Positions 1 to 11,282 of a stretch of DNA of 64,000 nucleotides are shown one piece after another. Within the stretch, counting starts at the first letter, position 1. Every line of letters starts with the position of its first letter. Origin of the DNA: Gelatoporia subvermispora B (taxonomy: Eukaryota; Basidiomycota; Agaricomycetes; Polyporales; Gelatoporiaceae); NCBI GenBank assembly GCA_000320605.2, contig KB445793.1, forward strand, positions 1,129,196 to 1,193,195, in the 5' to 3' direction. A program made the position numbers and the translations under genes. The notes beneath the pieces were generated by a model, which saw only the letters and a list, made by a program, of their open reading frames with translations, searched no databases and was not told the origin of the DNA.

Positions 1-63
1 AAGAGTCTATCTTGGTCATTATAACTAGGATTTTTTGCTACCATGAGCCATGTGCATCAAGAC

Positions 64-1065
64 TCAGGGCTGGCCACAATACTCACAATCATCTGCATCC
101 TTCAAACGCCAGCGGGATTTGTCTTCTGGAAATATGCTGAATACGAGGTGCTCATGAGAAGCGTATGTCTTGGGATAACATAGAGCCCAAGAGTTCTCAA
201 GCCCGATGACGAGATCGACAGTCGGGGGATGTGGTGTGTTGACGAAGAATAGTTCCTGAAAATCCTCTAGAAGAGTTTCTGACGCCACAAATGTGACATC
301 TTGTAAACGAAGAGGCCCCGCACTGTAATACAGGAAGGGACGACTTGGATCTCTACGCCTGTAGGATCCCATGCGCCACATTCCTTTGAAGAAGATGGAC
401 TGTAGTTGGGGTAGAATCTGAAGAAGTGCCCGGAGAGGTATCCAGGACGACACGTAACAATCCAAGAGGCAGAGCGAGCGTAGCTTTGGGAGATGAAGAA
501 AACATCGCGGCCTAATGAAGCTTCCTCGGAGGTGAAGATGCTCTACATTGAGCAGCATTTCGAACAGATCTTCAATGAGATCAGCTACTTCGGGTTTGTC
601 TTCGTCCCATTCCGAGTCGTCATCCGAATCCGGGCCAAGCGCTAGCTTGACGCTCCTCGTTCTTTCCTCCACTCTGCCGAGAAGAGCTTGATAGATTTCA
701 TGGATCGGTTCATCTTTGTCAGATAGTGAGCCAACATAGATTTCGTCGGCGAACTCAAGATTGAGAGATTTGACGTAAGGTGCGATGTCGGGTATGTGCC
801 GCAGCAGGTCCACAAGTTTGTAGAGGTCATCGTCTTCTAGCTGTACATGACCCCAACGATGAAATCTGACGCGTGGAAGCCATTCGCGACATGTGAGAGC
901 GCAGCTGGAGAAATCGAAGCTTGAACACTCGAGCCGCGCTTCGTCAATAATGAGGTCGCATAATTCCGGAGGGAGTCGAGGTCGCTTCCGCATTGGGATT
1001 ACAGGCAACCATTGCGTAGAAGGAATATGACGTATGTTGTTGCAGTTGTAAGACATGTCTGACAT
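64..1065 (-). CDS. F-box domain protein
   Basis: Single uninterrupted frame of 333 codons on the minus strand. The chosen start is the ATG at 1063-1065; the frame stays open a further 48 codons upstream but only from a TTG. An F-box-like segment lies near residues 28-62, with the typical basidiomycete wording RLPPELCDLIIDEARLE followed by CALTCREWLPRVRFHRW. Downstream is a poorly conserved substrate-recognition part with leucine-rich stretches (RHIPDIAPYVKSLNLEF, HLPKLRSLCLLDCY) but no regular LRR. By family knowledge such proteins link a substrate to Skp1 of an SCF ubiquitin ligase; the substrate cannot be read. Acidic residues are concentrated around residues 145-160. No introns are needed, which is common in this expanded family. 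Another F-box gene lies 2.5 kb away at 3599. Confidence 0.75.
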   Translation of the reverse strand: MSDMSYNCNNIRHIPSTQWLPVIPMRKRPRLPPELCDLIIDEARLECSSFDFSSCALTCREWLPRVRFHRWGHVQLEDDDLYKLVDLLRHIPDIAPYVKSLNLEFADEIYVGSLSDKDEPIHEIYQALLGRVEERTRSVKLALGPDSDDDSEWDEDKPEVADLIEDLFEMLLNVEHLHLRGSFIRPRCFLHLPKLRSLCLLDCYVSSWIPLRALLQILPQLQSIFFKGMWRMGSYRRRDPSRPFLYYSAGPLRLQDVTFVASETLLEDFQELFFVNTPHPPTVDLVIGLENSWALCYPKTYASHEHLVFSIFPEDKSRWRLKDADDCEYCGQP

Positions 1066-3598
1066 ACGATGGCCCTCATGGGAAGGAACTATGCTCTGAG
1101 ATCGTGGCTGATGGGCACCGTCCTTTGGGCCTTGCTCCAGACTTCGAGCGACCCAAATGGACCGCCTGGTTGATACATCTTCAGGACAGTATCCTACGCA
1201 TAGAGTCAAAGTGAGGTGGACACTTGCCTAGTACCCCAGGGGTATCCTGGGGAGATGATCGAACGTCTTCGCAGAGTCGCCGAAAGTGCGACTTCTGGTA
1301 AGCTCAAGGAGTACCAGAATCGAGTCCAGGAGACAGAGATGTGGGCGCAGGTTAGCGGTTGCCTATCTGTTGAAGCGAGCCTGCTTGTAAGCAGGACGTT
1401 GTGAGTTCGACTTAAACCATCGATAAGCCAGCGCTTCTCAGCACCGCCCAGCTTGAGTGTCGACGATCGTACATGTATGGTAATACATCCATGACAGATC
1501 GATGTGTGATATTCCCCTAAATTACATATATTTCGGCATGTGATCGCTCGCAGAGCCGAATAGGCATACAGTAAAAGTCACAGAAACATTCAAGCACGCC
1601 TCCCAGGCATCAAAATGCGGAAAATATCGTACAAACAGTACCATCAAGTTCGGCGTCGATGTTAGCCCAATAATTGGACCCGAAGGGCGTAGCTTCCGTG
1701 TGAGCACCTGATAATCATCAACACGAATATCTGAGTCGTATGTGATGTCCCACTCACGGTTGGCCTAGGCATCACCGCCTGGTTCATTAGCCACAAAGAT
1801 GAGTCGGTCTCGGCTGTTCAATAACGGGACTAAGCTGCTTAAAGCAAAATGGCGCTGAACACCTATGCAGGGTACTTCTTTGCACCAATGAGGCAACGTC
1901 TCGATTGTCCACGAGAGTATACTTTGGAAGCGCTGAATGAATGAACGGGCATGCACGGAGCTAGATCCGACTTCTCCACAAGCCATGTCTTGACTTCGCA
2001 CATAGTGTCCATGGTCGAAGAGAAGTCGTGACTCGCGAAGCTATGTCTCGAGAAAAGTGTGAAGTCACCGAGGTCTCCAAGCACGATCTCCACGTAATGC
2101 AAACAAAATTGTAAGTCTAGGCACATCACAGAATGTTTCGGCGCAGCTGAGAAAACGATGGATTGTTGTCAGTGGCTCTTGCGCCCGCACAGCCGGGAAT
2201 ACTTCCTGTAGTTGGTGCAGAGAAGGACTTCGCAAAAGTGAGCTCAGACAACGCTATACCCGTACTCCAAGGCATAATCTGGTCTGATTTTGGGGAAGTG
2301 AGCGTTCTAGACCTCCAAGAGCTTGAGCTTTGGCAGAAGTTACATATGATTGCGGAAGTACTTAGCTTTTACGGATCTGACTGCCCGTATTTCCGAAACT
2401 TCGCGAGGAAGATTGCTCAAGCGATGGGCAAGTCTATGGCTAAGCATGTACTTGAAGTATCCTGTGCTGTCCTACTGGGCAGAGTCTAATGACATGTGAC
2501 GCTAGGTAACATACAGGTCTCAGTATACACCAAATCGATTGTTAGGATCATCGTGGTAGACATTCTGACTGGTGAACACTCAAATTCGCACTATCCTCCC
2601 TCTCCTGACCCTCTCCATACTGACTCATACGACTTCCTGAGACCGATGCGAAGGCGAAAAGCGCGAAAGCGGGACCGGACCATAGCAAGGCTTCTCGAAG
2701 ATATAGGCCACGCGTGAAGACTAGGCACACGTGCAGCGGGGCTCCTTCGACGAGCAGTCAAATCGGAGGCCTTTGCCTAACGTAAAAAGTCGGAGTGATA
2801 ATGCGCACCAGATTTCACGAGAGTATCCGTGAGTTGGAACACGATCGAAGTGGACACGCGACTCTTACTCGACCTAGCGGTCAACGAAGTGTCCTGAAGT
2901 TTTGTTCATCACGTGGTTACTCCTGTAGAACGGTAGCCGCTGTAGTAGCGCCGTAGCAATTGCAACCGTTCTATAGAAGCCAAGCCATTGGATAAAGAGT
3001 GACGGCGGAGTAGGCTGAAGATTGTATGCATACACGCGGGCATACGTCTAGCAGAGCAGCTGAGTAAGTCGCGACTGATATGTGTCGAGCAATCCGTATT
3101 TGTCTTGCACACAACAGAGTATGCTCGCATTCTCCAATATGCACCAAGCGACAAGGAACTCCAGCGGGGATGCGTCACTGCATAGGATGGGGATTGTTCA
3201 AGGTCGGACTTCCTCCTTGAAGATATATGTATTCATAACTGAGCTCACACAACAACCACTGGCCGCCTATCAATGATCATCCTCGCAGTCACAAAAGGTT
3301 GACGCTTCTTAGGGCTCAAGGACCAAACCGTTCGGCTAACTCGACCTTTCTGGATCCAGAGGTGCTCGCCTTTACGCGTTATTTATTCCTACAAACGCGA
3401 CGCGCGTAGTCGAAGGGCAACACACCGCCTGGCATAGCCTTCATGATGGCCCAGTCCTCGGAGGTACTCGATAGCTTAATTCTTATTGCGTGTTGCAAAT
3501 CGCGTAATCAATCGCCCATGATAGCCGTTTGTAGGCCGTTCGACCGCGACGCGGTCTGGTCTGTGCAGTGTTTCCCTTTCGCCTCGACCAAGACCATC
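1066..3598. other. Unassigned region between two F-box genes
   Basis: No confident gene. Short coding-like pieces occur: a plus-strand open frame at about 2163-2489 (no ATG at its start, fairly normal amino-acid composition) and overlapping minus-strand frames between about 1520 and 2130 that read like the C-terminal part of an F-box or leucine-rich protein. None has a full domain, a clear start and consistent splice sites together. It may be an eroded F-box paralogue or an unrecognised gene. The segment from about 2720 to 3440 shows nothing I can name. Confidence 0.4.
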
Positions 3599-4850
3599 AT
3601 GGCGAAGAGGAGGAAAGTCACCCGTGGACATCCCACTTGCGAAGAGACCCCTGCTATCATACCCCAACGCGACAGCTTTTCTTCGGTCCCTGTCGAATTG
3701 CTGCTTACAATTGTCGATTATGTCCTGCGCGGTGCACCAAAGCTTCCTCTCCCACCAAGTGCGACGTCTCAGGAGATATTACCAGGGGAATACGCTGTTC
3801 GCTACGACCTCCTGCGCACCCTGACCTGGACCTGTAGAACACTCAGGGAAATCTGTCTTCCGATTCTCTGGCAGCATGTAGAGACGTGTGTTGTTCTCTC
3901 CCTTCGCTCGAGATGGTACAACGCGGTCACGAACGCGCTTCGTGTGCGATGCAAAGCGATCAAACTCACGCCCGAGATCCATCCACTGATACAGTAAGAC
4001 GGCTATTCTCTTCAGTAACATCGACTCACGGCTCCCTAGGACGTTCACTGTTAGCCTCTCACGTCCTGGCGAGAAAGGCGTATTTCGATCATTTGTTGCG
4101 TGCCTGGAAAGCCTACCAAACTTGCACACCCTTATCATTATTCATATGTCGGCTGCATCGAAGACAACATGCGCCATACAGAGAGATTTCAAGAAGAAAC
4201 GATTTCCTCAAATTCGTAAGCTCGTACTACCGGATGCTGCCTGCGCCATCGTCCAATGTTGCCCGGAGGTCCGCGAGATCGAAATTAACAAAGGCGGGGG
4301 CCTCAAAGTCGCCGGCGCAGCGGAAGGATTCTGTCCAAACATCGAGATTATGTACGGCATGCAATGCGACGTAGGGACTCTCGAAGGTATTTTTTACGAG
4401 CATGCCCCTAGAGGCAGAGGCACTGACGGCTGTGGCAACAGCTGTCGTCCAAGGGGTGCCGAGCTTGCGCGAAATTTGGATCAGGGAGGATTGTAGTAAA
4501 TGGTGTGATCCGGTAAGTCCCGAAGAGATGTTGCGTCGCGGTTGCTGATATCTCTTCAGATGGGTCTACGACTGCTGTCCAATTTGCAGCAGCTATCTGC
4601 CATTGTTCTTTCATTCTACGATCACTGGGAGGAGGGCCAAGATCGACCAAACCTGCTGGACAATACCCCAGTCCAGGCGTATCTCCAATTAGCGACAGGC
4701 ATATTTCAGAGAGATGGATCATCGTGCTCGTCGGTTGAATTGACCAAAACATGGTCCGTTCGAGATTTGGTCCCAGGCCACAGGATACGCGCAGTACGCG
4801 TCAGAGTTGAAAGGATACACGATGGAGAGATCCAAGAGGGGAGCACGTGA
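3599..4850 (+). CDS. F-box-like protein, multi-exon
   Basis: Start is the ATG at 3599 (MAKRRKVTRGH). Residues about 25-100 carry an F-box-like segment, FSSVPVELLLTIVDYVLRG and later LRTLTWTCRTLREICLPILW. Exon 1 ends at 3993 and joins at 4040, giving LIQ-TFTVSLSRPGEKG in frame; that intron is 46 nt. The last intron, 4513-4559, has a textbook GTAAGT donor and CAG acceptor and leads into MGLRLLSNLQQLSAIV. Between them the reading must change frame near 4387-4411. The only in-frame GT-AG choice I find there is 25 nt long, so this junction is doubtful. The middle region is leucine-rich (CLESLPNLHTLII, VPSLREIWIRED), as expected for substrate recognition in SCF complexes. It is convergent with the DUF6533 gene 138 bp downstream. 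Confidence 0.7.
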
Positions 4851-4988
4851 GATGGACTATAAACAGAGAAGCTACTCGTTATGAACTTAGCGAAATACAT
4901 ATGTACTGCGTAACATTGATGCTCATCATTCGCGTCCTCGGCAACGTGAGGCAACCAAGGATTCCTGTACATCGTAAGAGGACGTGCG

Positions 4989-6674
4989 CTAAGCTGGCAG
5001 CTCAACCAGGAAGAAATAAGTCAATGACGATCTAACAGTCTTGTCTGTGCCAACCTGTCCGGCCGAATTGCGCGCGAACCTATCGTGATCGTGCAGCCGC
5101 CCCAACACATCTTCATCGTCGACAATATCAAACCCAGTTCGGAGGGGTTCTCCCATATTCCCAACGACGGACGCAAACTTGATACTGGCTTCGGTACATT
5201 TAGTGGTGCTCTGATGGCGGATGAACGGAAGGTTCTTCATCTCAAGAGAGTGATTGACAGAGTTTGATGCAACCGTACGGAGATTGAGGAGGAAGCGAGA
5301 TGTTATGACAGAGTTGAGGCTATATCATTAACGGATGCGAATCAGAAGACTCGTGACATCGCTGATGCATGGTGTCACGCACGGTACTGTGAATAACGAT
5401 GCGTATTTCAGGATCTGGGACGGGTTGAGCGCACAACCTACCCAATGAATATTGAAAAAGATAAACGTAAATCACTAACTTTGCTCACAGTGGCGAGCAT
5501 GGCAAACATGTTGAGGACGAGGATGGCTCTGTTATGAAGTTTTAAACGAGCGAGAAGAATTTGATAGCATAGATGACTTACAGAAACCACAGAACACCTG
5601 ATGAATCGAAGGTAAAGGTGGGTCAGTTCGTACCTGACGGGGTGCAATAGCCAGGCCTCACCTCCCACCAATACCGATACCATTACAGGACTTCGGGAAC
5701 GCTTGCTACGGATATGCATCGCAGAAATGTACGTCTGGAACAATGTCACGGATAATATGATGGTTTCTGCGATAATGCAACATGCGGGGGCTGCGTAGAG
5801 CTCTGGTGGCTGACAGTCAGCTAAATGTATTCGCTTCGAGCACGAAGCATAAACCTACGCCTAGCGAAGGGCGATACATTCTAGTAGTGTTCAGCCAATT
5901 GTTCGACCTCTAGTACTCACATATTAAATACCGCCAGTGACTTAGATACTTGAAAACAGTTGGTTGAACCAACGACACTCGACATCGAAAGTCCATCGAA
6001 ATGGTATGCAGATGTTGCAAGATTGTTCAGCTGGTAATACACACTCATAAGGTCATAATCGTTGCTCGGAAGGAACGAACCGCGCACAATACCGGCAATA
6101 GCAGCTGTCATACCTGTAGCAAAGACTACACACGGCAGAGCAACGTTGCCATGGCTGACCGCATACACCCGGATGGCAGCGAAAACTAGCATCCAACGTC
6201 ATTGGTGTCAGCGAAGCGGAATGTGCCTAAGATTTACCCGGGTACACAAACTGTAATAGCGCTTGACATATGGCCAAAGTACGATTTACACCTACACAAC
6301 TGCCATTGCGCGAGTTAGCTCGGAATGATGATGTAGTATGAACTGCCCTACGCCTTATCGGTAGGGTAGACGGACTCAAGGTCAGTGCTTGGGTCAAGAT
6401 GAGCAAGCAATTCATCCACCTTGTGCGACTCCACCGGGAACAAGACTGCAACATTGAAGCAAGCCCACACCAATGCCGTCCAACGATTTATGTAGTACAG
6501 CACATTGACACTGGACCATGATCGTCCCCAAACGTGCTGCACCTCTTTGGACACGCTGACCAGGTGGTCATAGACGACAACCACTTGGATACCGCTCAGC
6601 ACATTCAGCTGCCATGCATCTGGTAATTATGGTACGTACCTGATGCAGCGATCATTACAAGACTCGCGATCCAT
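4989..6674 (-). CDS. DUF6533 multi-pass membrane protein
   Basis: Minus-strand, many-intron gene of a large Agaricomycete family of unknown function with several predicted transmembrane helices. The DUF6533 signature is clear at about 6440-6600: QVVVVYDHLVSVSKEVQHVW, then SSVNVLYYINRW. Further hydrophobic exons follow at about 5917-6192 (MLVFAAIRVYAVS, VVFATGMTAAIAGIV) and 5438-5749 (TYISAMHIRSKRSRSPV, RAILVLNMFAMLATV). The C-terminus has the two motifs usual for the family, SRFLLNLRTV near 5300 and FASVVGNMGEPL near 5170, and ends at 4989. The start is not settled: a short first exon from the ATG at 6672-6674 is possible but did not splice cleanly by eye. Internal exon borders were not all resolved. 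Disruption cannot be excluded, but no in-frame stop was found inside a conserved motif. Confidence 0.65.
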
Positions 6675-7628
6675 CTGGAATATTATCATCAGTCACTTGA
6701 ATTGAGCCCTGTGATGTTACGCACTCAGAGCGAGCGGCATCTATGAGCTGATTTCCGACACTTTGGGACGCAGACACCGCGGATACCGAGCGATAGAAGG
6801 AGAAAGGTAACATCTTAATGAAGAGTCAGGGGCTTCCAGTAAGACAAGCTATAGAGTCTTATGTGTAGGTTCGTTATAAAGCAGTCGTACGAGCCAGAAT
6901 CAGAGACACCGGGAATGGCGGCTGTAGGTGAGAATACCGTACCGTGGAGGTTTCCAGGTAAGCTTGACAAAAAGTGCCTGCCAAGGGGCCAGCGTAACAG
7001 GGGCTCCTATATAGGTATCTCGAATGTTGTAGTCATTACTGGCTTCCGGGCTGGCAGATACATAGCTTAACAGCGCATGTAGTAGCCAAATAGAGGAAGG
7101 CCGAAGACAACACATGTCGTCAAACCTTGACAGCAAGTTACAAGAGAAGCAAGCGCTTGAGCATTCATAGATGATCAGATACTACACAGGGTAGACTTGA
7201 CATGAACCATATAGCCCGGGCGACGGAGAGATGGATTTAGCTGTTCCAGGCCTGCGAACTATCAGCACACCTGCAATTTGATCACGTAACTCCCCTGTTA
7301 GGTGCTGGAGTCCGTGTAATGGACGAATCACAGACATCCCATGATATAGGGCGAAACGGGAGTAGGCCAGACACAAGTGTTTGCAACAATGTTCGGACCT
7401 CGCGCTAAGCGACTGTTAGGTATGCAATTCCCAAGACTCGGAGCTGTCGCATTCGATGCCCGATCGACACATGACTAGAACCTTCTGTTCCCTTAAATAG
7501 CCCTGCCACAACAAATATCCAATTTAGCAGCATACCCTGAGGTCTAGCCTGATGAATAAAGGCAAGGATCGCAGGAGACGCAGTCTACACATGTGAGAGC
7601 CCGTGCACGGAGAACCGACACGACACAT
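6675..7628. other. Intergenic or unassigned
   Basis: Between the DUF6533 gene and the 3' end of AMP deaminase. Minus-strand open pieces around 6900-7136 and 7182-7376 have no recognisable domain and no ATG plus splice-site combination I trust. The last part is presumably the AMP deaminase 3' untranslated region. Confidence 0.35.
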
Positions 7629-10600
7629 CTAAGCAGACGTTGGAGCAGTTGTGCGTGTGCGTGTGCTCTGCACAAGCGCAAGTTCTTCCAACAATGTCTG
7701 CCGCCTGTACTCCAGCCGGCTGTTGGGAACATTCGTCTGGCGATATCATCAGTGTAAGTGTGACTGGGGTGATTCTTAATCCACCTTGTTGATATCATTC
7801 CCTGCAGCTCCGGGAAGGTACCACTGCTGTCCAAGCCAGCGCCTCTTGATCCCCATCTCGAAGCCGCTCTGGATGACCGAGTTACGAGCGAGCTCCGCAA
7901 GCGAGCTCTGTGGGAACTTGTAGATCTATGGAGGCATGATGAGCGAAGTACGCGGAGGACTAGTCGAGATACCCACATGTGCAGCAACGCTGTACTCCTC
8001 TAGTAGGGGTTCCTGTATGTTTGTTAGCTCTGCGAACTGGTCGAGAGCGGCTAGAGACAGACCTTGGTGAAGTGGAACTGCAGTGGGTCATCCGTACTCA
8101 GACTGACGTTCAGCCCAACTTTGAAGAAGTCCGGCAGCGGGTTGCGCTCGTAAGTCAGGAAGAGCGCATTGTTGCTGAGCGGGCTCATCGCAAGGCCAAT
8201 CTGTTTTAGATAGAACAGGTACTGCAGTGCAGGGACTTTGCGTAGCAAGATTCCGTGTGAAATGGAGTGGGCGGTCAAGAAAGCAGATGTCAAATGATCC
8301 GTGTCTCCCGCTTCACCGCAGTGAGGACGGAACACAAATGTGTCTGAGCAAAGTGTGAGCTGCGCAACAGAAATATCATATTGAATTGCGTACTGAAACC
8401 TCTCTCGCGGCGCCAGTGATTGATGCTTGCAATGTTGGCAAACATGTAGTAGACCCTATGGGACAATGATAAGGCTGGTACGCTGCACTCAAGAGACTAT
8501 CTCACCAGTAGGAGTACGGAGGCGATTCTTTCGCATTCCAGTACTTGGGATATGGGAACTTTTTGTGGAAGCGCCGCTCTGCCTTCGACTCGTCATCGAC
8601 GGTATCGAAGCCAATGACACGTTGGAGGAAGACATGCAGTTCGGGGTGTGAAGACGGGTCCTGCGTGACCTCGAACAGCGGTTGAAATACATCTACGTAC
8701 GCATGTCAGCAACTCGATAGTCTTCCCAGATGTGATGATAGAACGTACTGCGGACAATATCCTCAAAGGTCTCTATCGATCCGTTGTGCTTGTAGACATC
8801 ATACAAGCGTGGCACCTGGATGAGCCACCGGACGTTGTGAGAGTACAGCTTGTTGTGGACAACCCACTTCGCAAGCTTGTCCCACTCTTCTCGATTGCGT
8901 CCGTAAATACTGATTCGCCATTCACAGTTCTGCACAATATTAGCATTTCGAGCTAGGCGTAGCCCAGCGCTGCAACTCACCTGATACTTGCTCTGCTCGA
9001 GATCCGTGATTACCTCTGGGAAAGGATGGGTTACACTGCGTTCTAAGAATAAGTTTCTTGACTTAATTACCTTGTGTAAGCTCAGCGAGGTACCGCCCAT
9101 CAATGTAGTTATCAGTTTTGAGGAAAATCTCACGCAGCCGAGATTCGCCGATTGGGTTGTACTTCAAGTTGAACTTATCGAAGCGGTGGAACGAGTCCTG
9201 GTGTGCGTGCATGTCGAGCGTGTCGATCGACAGGTCGTATGCAGTCAGGTGAAGCGATTGGAAGACCTCTTCGAGTGTAAGCTCCTTGTCGTCACGGAAA
9301 ATGACAACGTCCTGAACGCGCCGGTAAGCATGCAGGGAAGGTACGACTGTGAACCGCCGGCTTACATTGGGGCTACGCTTCATTTTTGATTTGATGAACC
9401 GAAGGAGGTGCTTTTGATTCATACTGCTAGAGTGGTGGACGTGGGTATCGACTTTTCGGACATTGTAGAAATCCCTGATGATAGTCATTAGCAGCAAGTC
9501 TTCTAGTCTTCCATGACATCACAAACCGATGCGGGACTGCCTACGGTGAGTGAATCAGAGGACGAGCGCGGGGGACATGCTAAGGTAAGCATACCTTCAT
9601 TTCGGCGAGTTCTTGAGATTCATTGAGCAGACCGTACATGGTGAACTTGTTAGCAAGGTAGTTCAGACGCCTATACGCGAAGCTTTTGGTCGGACCATCT
9701 GCGATGACCGAGAGGACATAGTCGAGATCCATGAAGTACTCTCTGATATTCGGCACGTTGAACATCGGTGAGTCGTCTGCGAAGTGTTAGACAATGCCTA
9801 TCCTACAAGTTGTTATAACGTACCTTGGTCATCCCTGTACACCTGATACACGCCTTTCTCATCGAGAGCGAATCGCCAACCACGCGGATCCGCGCCGGGA
9901 ATTTCGCAGTTCTCAAAGGCAAACTCCTCGTCTTCTGAATCATCTGGACCAGATGGATGAGCGACTGCGTCTTTGCCCTTCCAGTGCCAATGAGGAGGGG
10001 GCGGTTTTGGGTAGATCTTCCATGGCCTGAATGGACTCTCCGGTACCGAGTATGATGCGTACTGAGCATCAGGACGCACTCCGGACACGTCAGAAATATC
10101 GTCAGGAAGTCCGGTGAACTCTTCATCGTGGTCCTTGGGGTTGAAGCCCAATCGTTGACCAGAGCGGAGCATGTACTTGTCCCTGAGCTCCAAGCACTTC
10201 TGGAGCGCCTCGAAGATGGCCTTGGCTTCTGAGGGCAGATGGAGCTCTTCCGTGCCAAAGCTTCAGTGACAGATCGACGCTCTCACAAAGGGTTCGTACC
10301 AGGCAGACGAGGCAGTGGCAACGTTTCCGGCGCAGGTTTCGGTACGGACGTCCCTGGGACAGCTCCATTCGCAGCACCCATGTAATCATGCATGGGAGTC
10401 AGCTTGAAGCTCCCTATTTGCGCAATCTCAGGATGCTCTGCAACGCCTGGTTGCAGGTGAGGCGAACCGAGCACCGAGATAGGCCGGGAAGCCAGTCCGG
10501 CATCAGATCCGCGCCTATGCGCCCACAATTTCTCCTCAATCTGTGGGCAATGCTTAGTGACCGAGCTCTTGAGCTGCCGTATTACATACGTGGTGAAGCG

Positions 10601-10754
10601 TCTTCTCCTCGTTGTACGGGAAGAACCCGTCCTTCGCCTCTGGAATGTGTAGACCTGGTGGCGAAGAGACCGATTCATGCGAAGAGACCGAAGGGTCGCG
10701 TCTCGCGGGGCGCGAGCCAGGGATGCGCTGCTCACGGCTGGGAGAGTCAGACAT
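7629..10754 (-). CDS. AMD1: AMP deaminase
   Basis: Converts AMP to IMP and ammonia in purine nucleotide balance; a cytosolic metalloenzyme. The start ATG is at 10752-10754 ([13 protein letters not shown]). Exon 1 ends HH before a perfect GTATGT donor and rejoins at [13 protein letters not shown]. The body shows the family in order: a VYQVYRDD segment near 9840; [19 protein letters not shown] near 9740; the metal-binding [14 protein letters not shown] near 9440; [20 protein letters not shown] near 9310; [18 protein letters not shown] near 8890; the GEAGD segment following FVFRPHC near 8300; and the catalytic [15 protein letters not shown] near 8080. The last intron starts GTGGAT after NDINK and rejoins at [13 protein letters not shown]; the stop is at 7629-7631. 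At least eight short introns. The N-terminal about 150 residues are Ser/Pro-rich and variable, as usual. All motifs are intact, so it is probably functional. Confidence 0.93.
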
Positions 10755-11282
10755 GATGTTCAGGTTGCTTGCGACGTGGTTAGGAGCAAGTTATGCTGAA
10801 ATGCGCATCAGATGACTCGCACGTCGTGCCCACCAGGTGGCGGCTCAGTCGAGCGCGGGCGCTTCTCCTTCTAGCAAACTTTCAGAGGCGCCCGATGCGC
10901 GCTAATCTAATCAGAAACCATTTGTTATCTACCCGATCTCACAATAGTTGCCGGCGTGCCTGGAGGTTGGCCGGGCCTGCCAGGGTAAGTTCTGTATGTC
11001 GTCTCCTCTCTAAGCAAGCACTGCACGGCTCTGAATAAGATGAAAGACAGTTTCCAAGGGGTCCCCCCCTACCAGTGGATTGGCAGACGCTCGATTCTCA
11101 GCGAAGAAGGACCGGCCTTCCTTAAAATTTTCTGATGTCAGCGATGACCCCGGCAAACGAGCGTCTGACAAAGGAGGGGAAGCTTGCAGTAGCGGCAGAA
11201 CCCGTATGGCACGCACGTACATATTCCTCGGGAAGGAGGTGTATATCGGCGTCGTGTAGTCATGTAAAACACCACGTCGGAT

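Noticed and set aside
1358..1420. tRNA-like patch with CCTGC/GCAGG arms around TTGTAA and a GAGTTCGACTT T-loop look-alike
   Set aside because: Loop sizes are wrong (6 nt instead of 7), the T-stem does not pair over five bases and no acceptor stem closes it.
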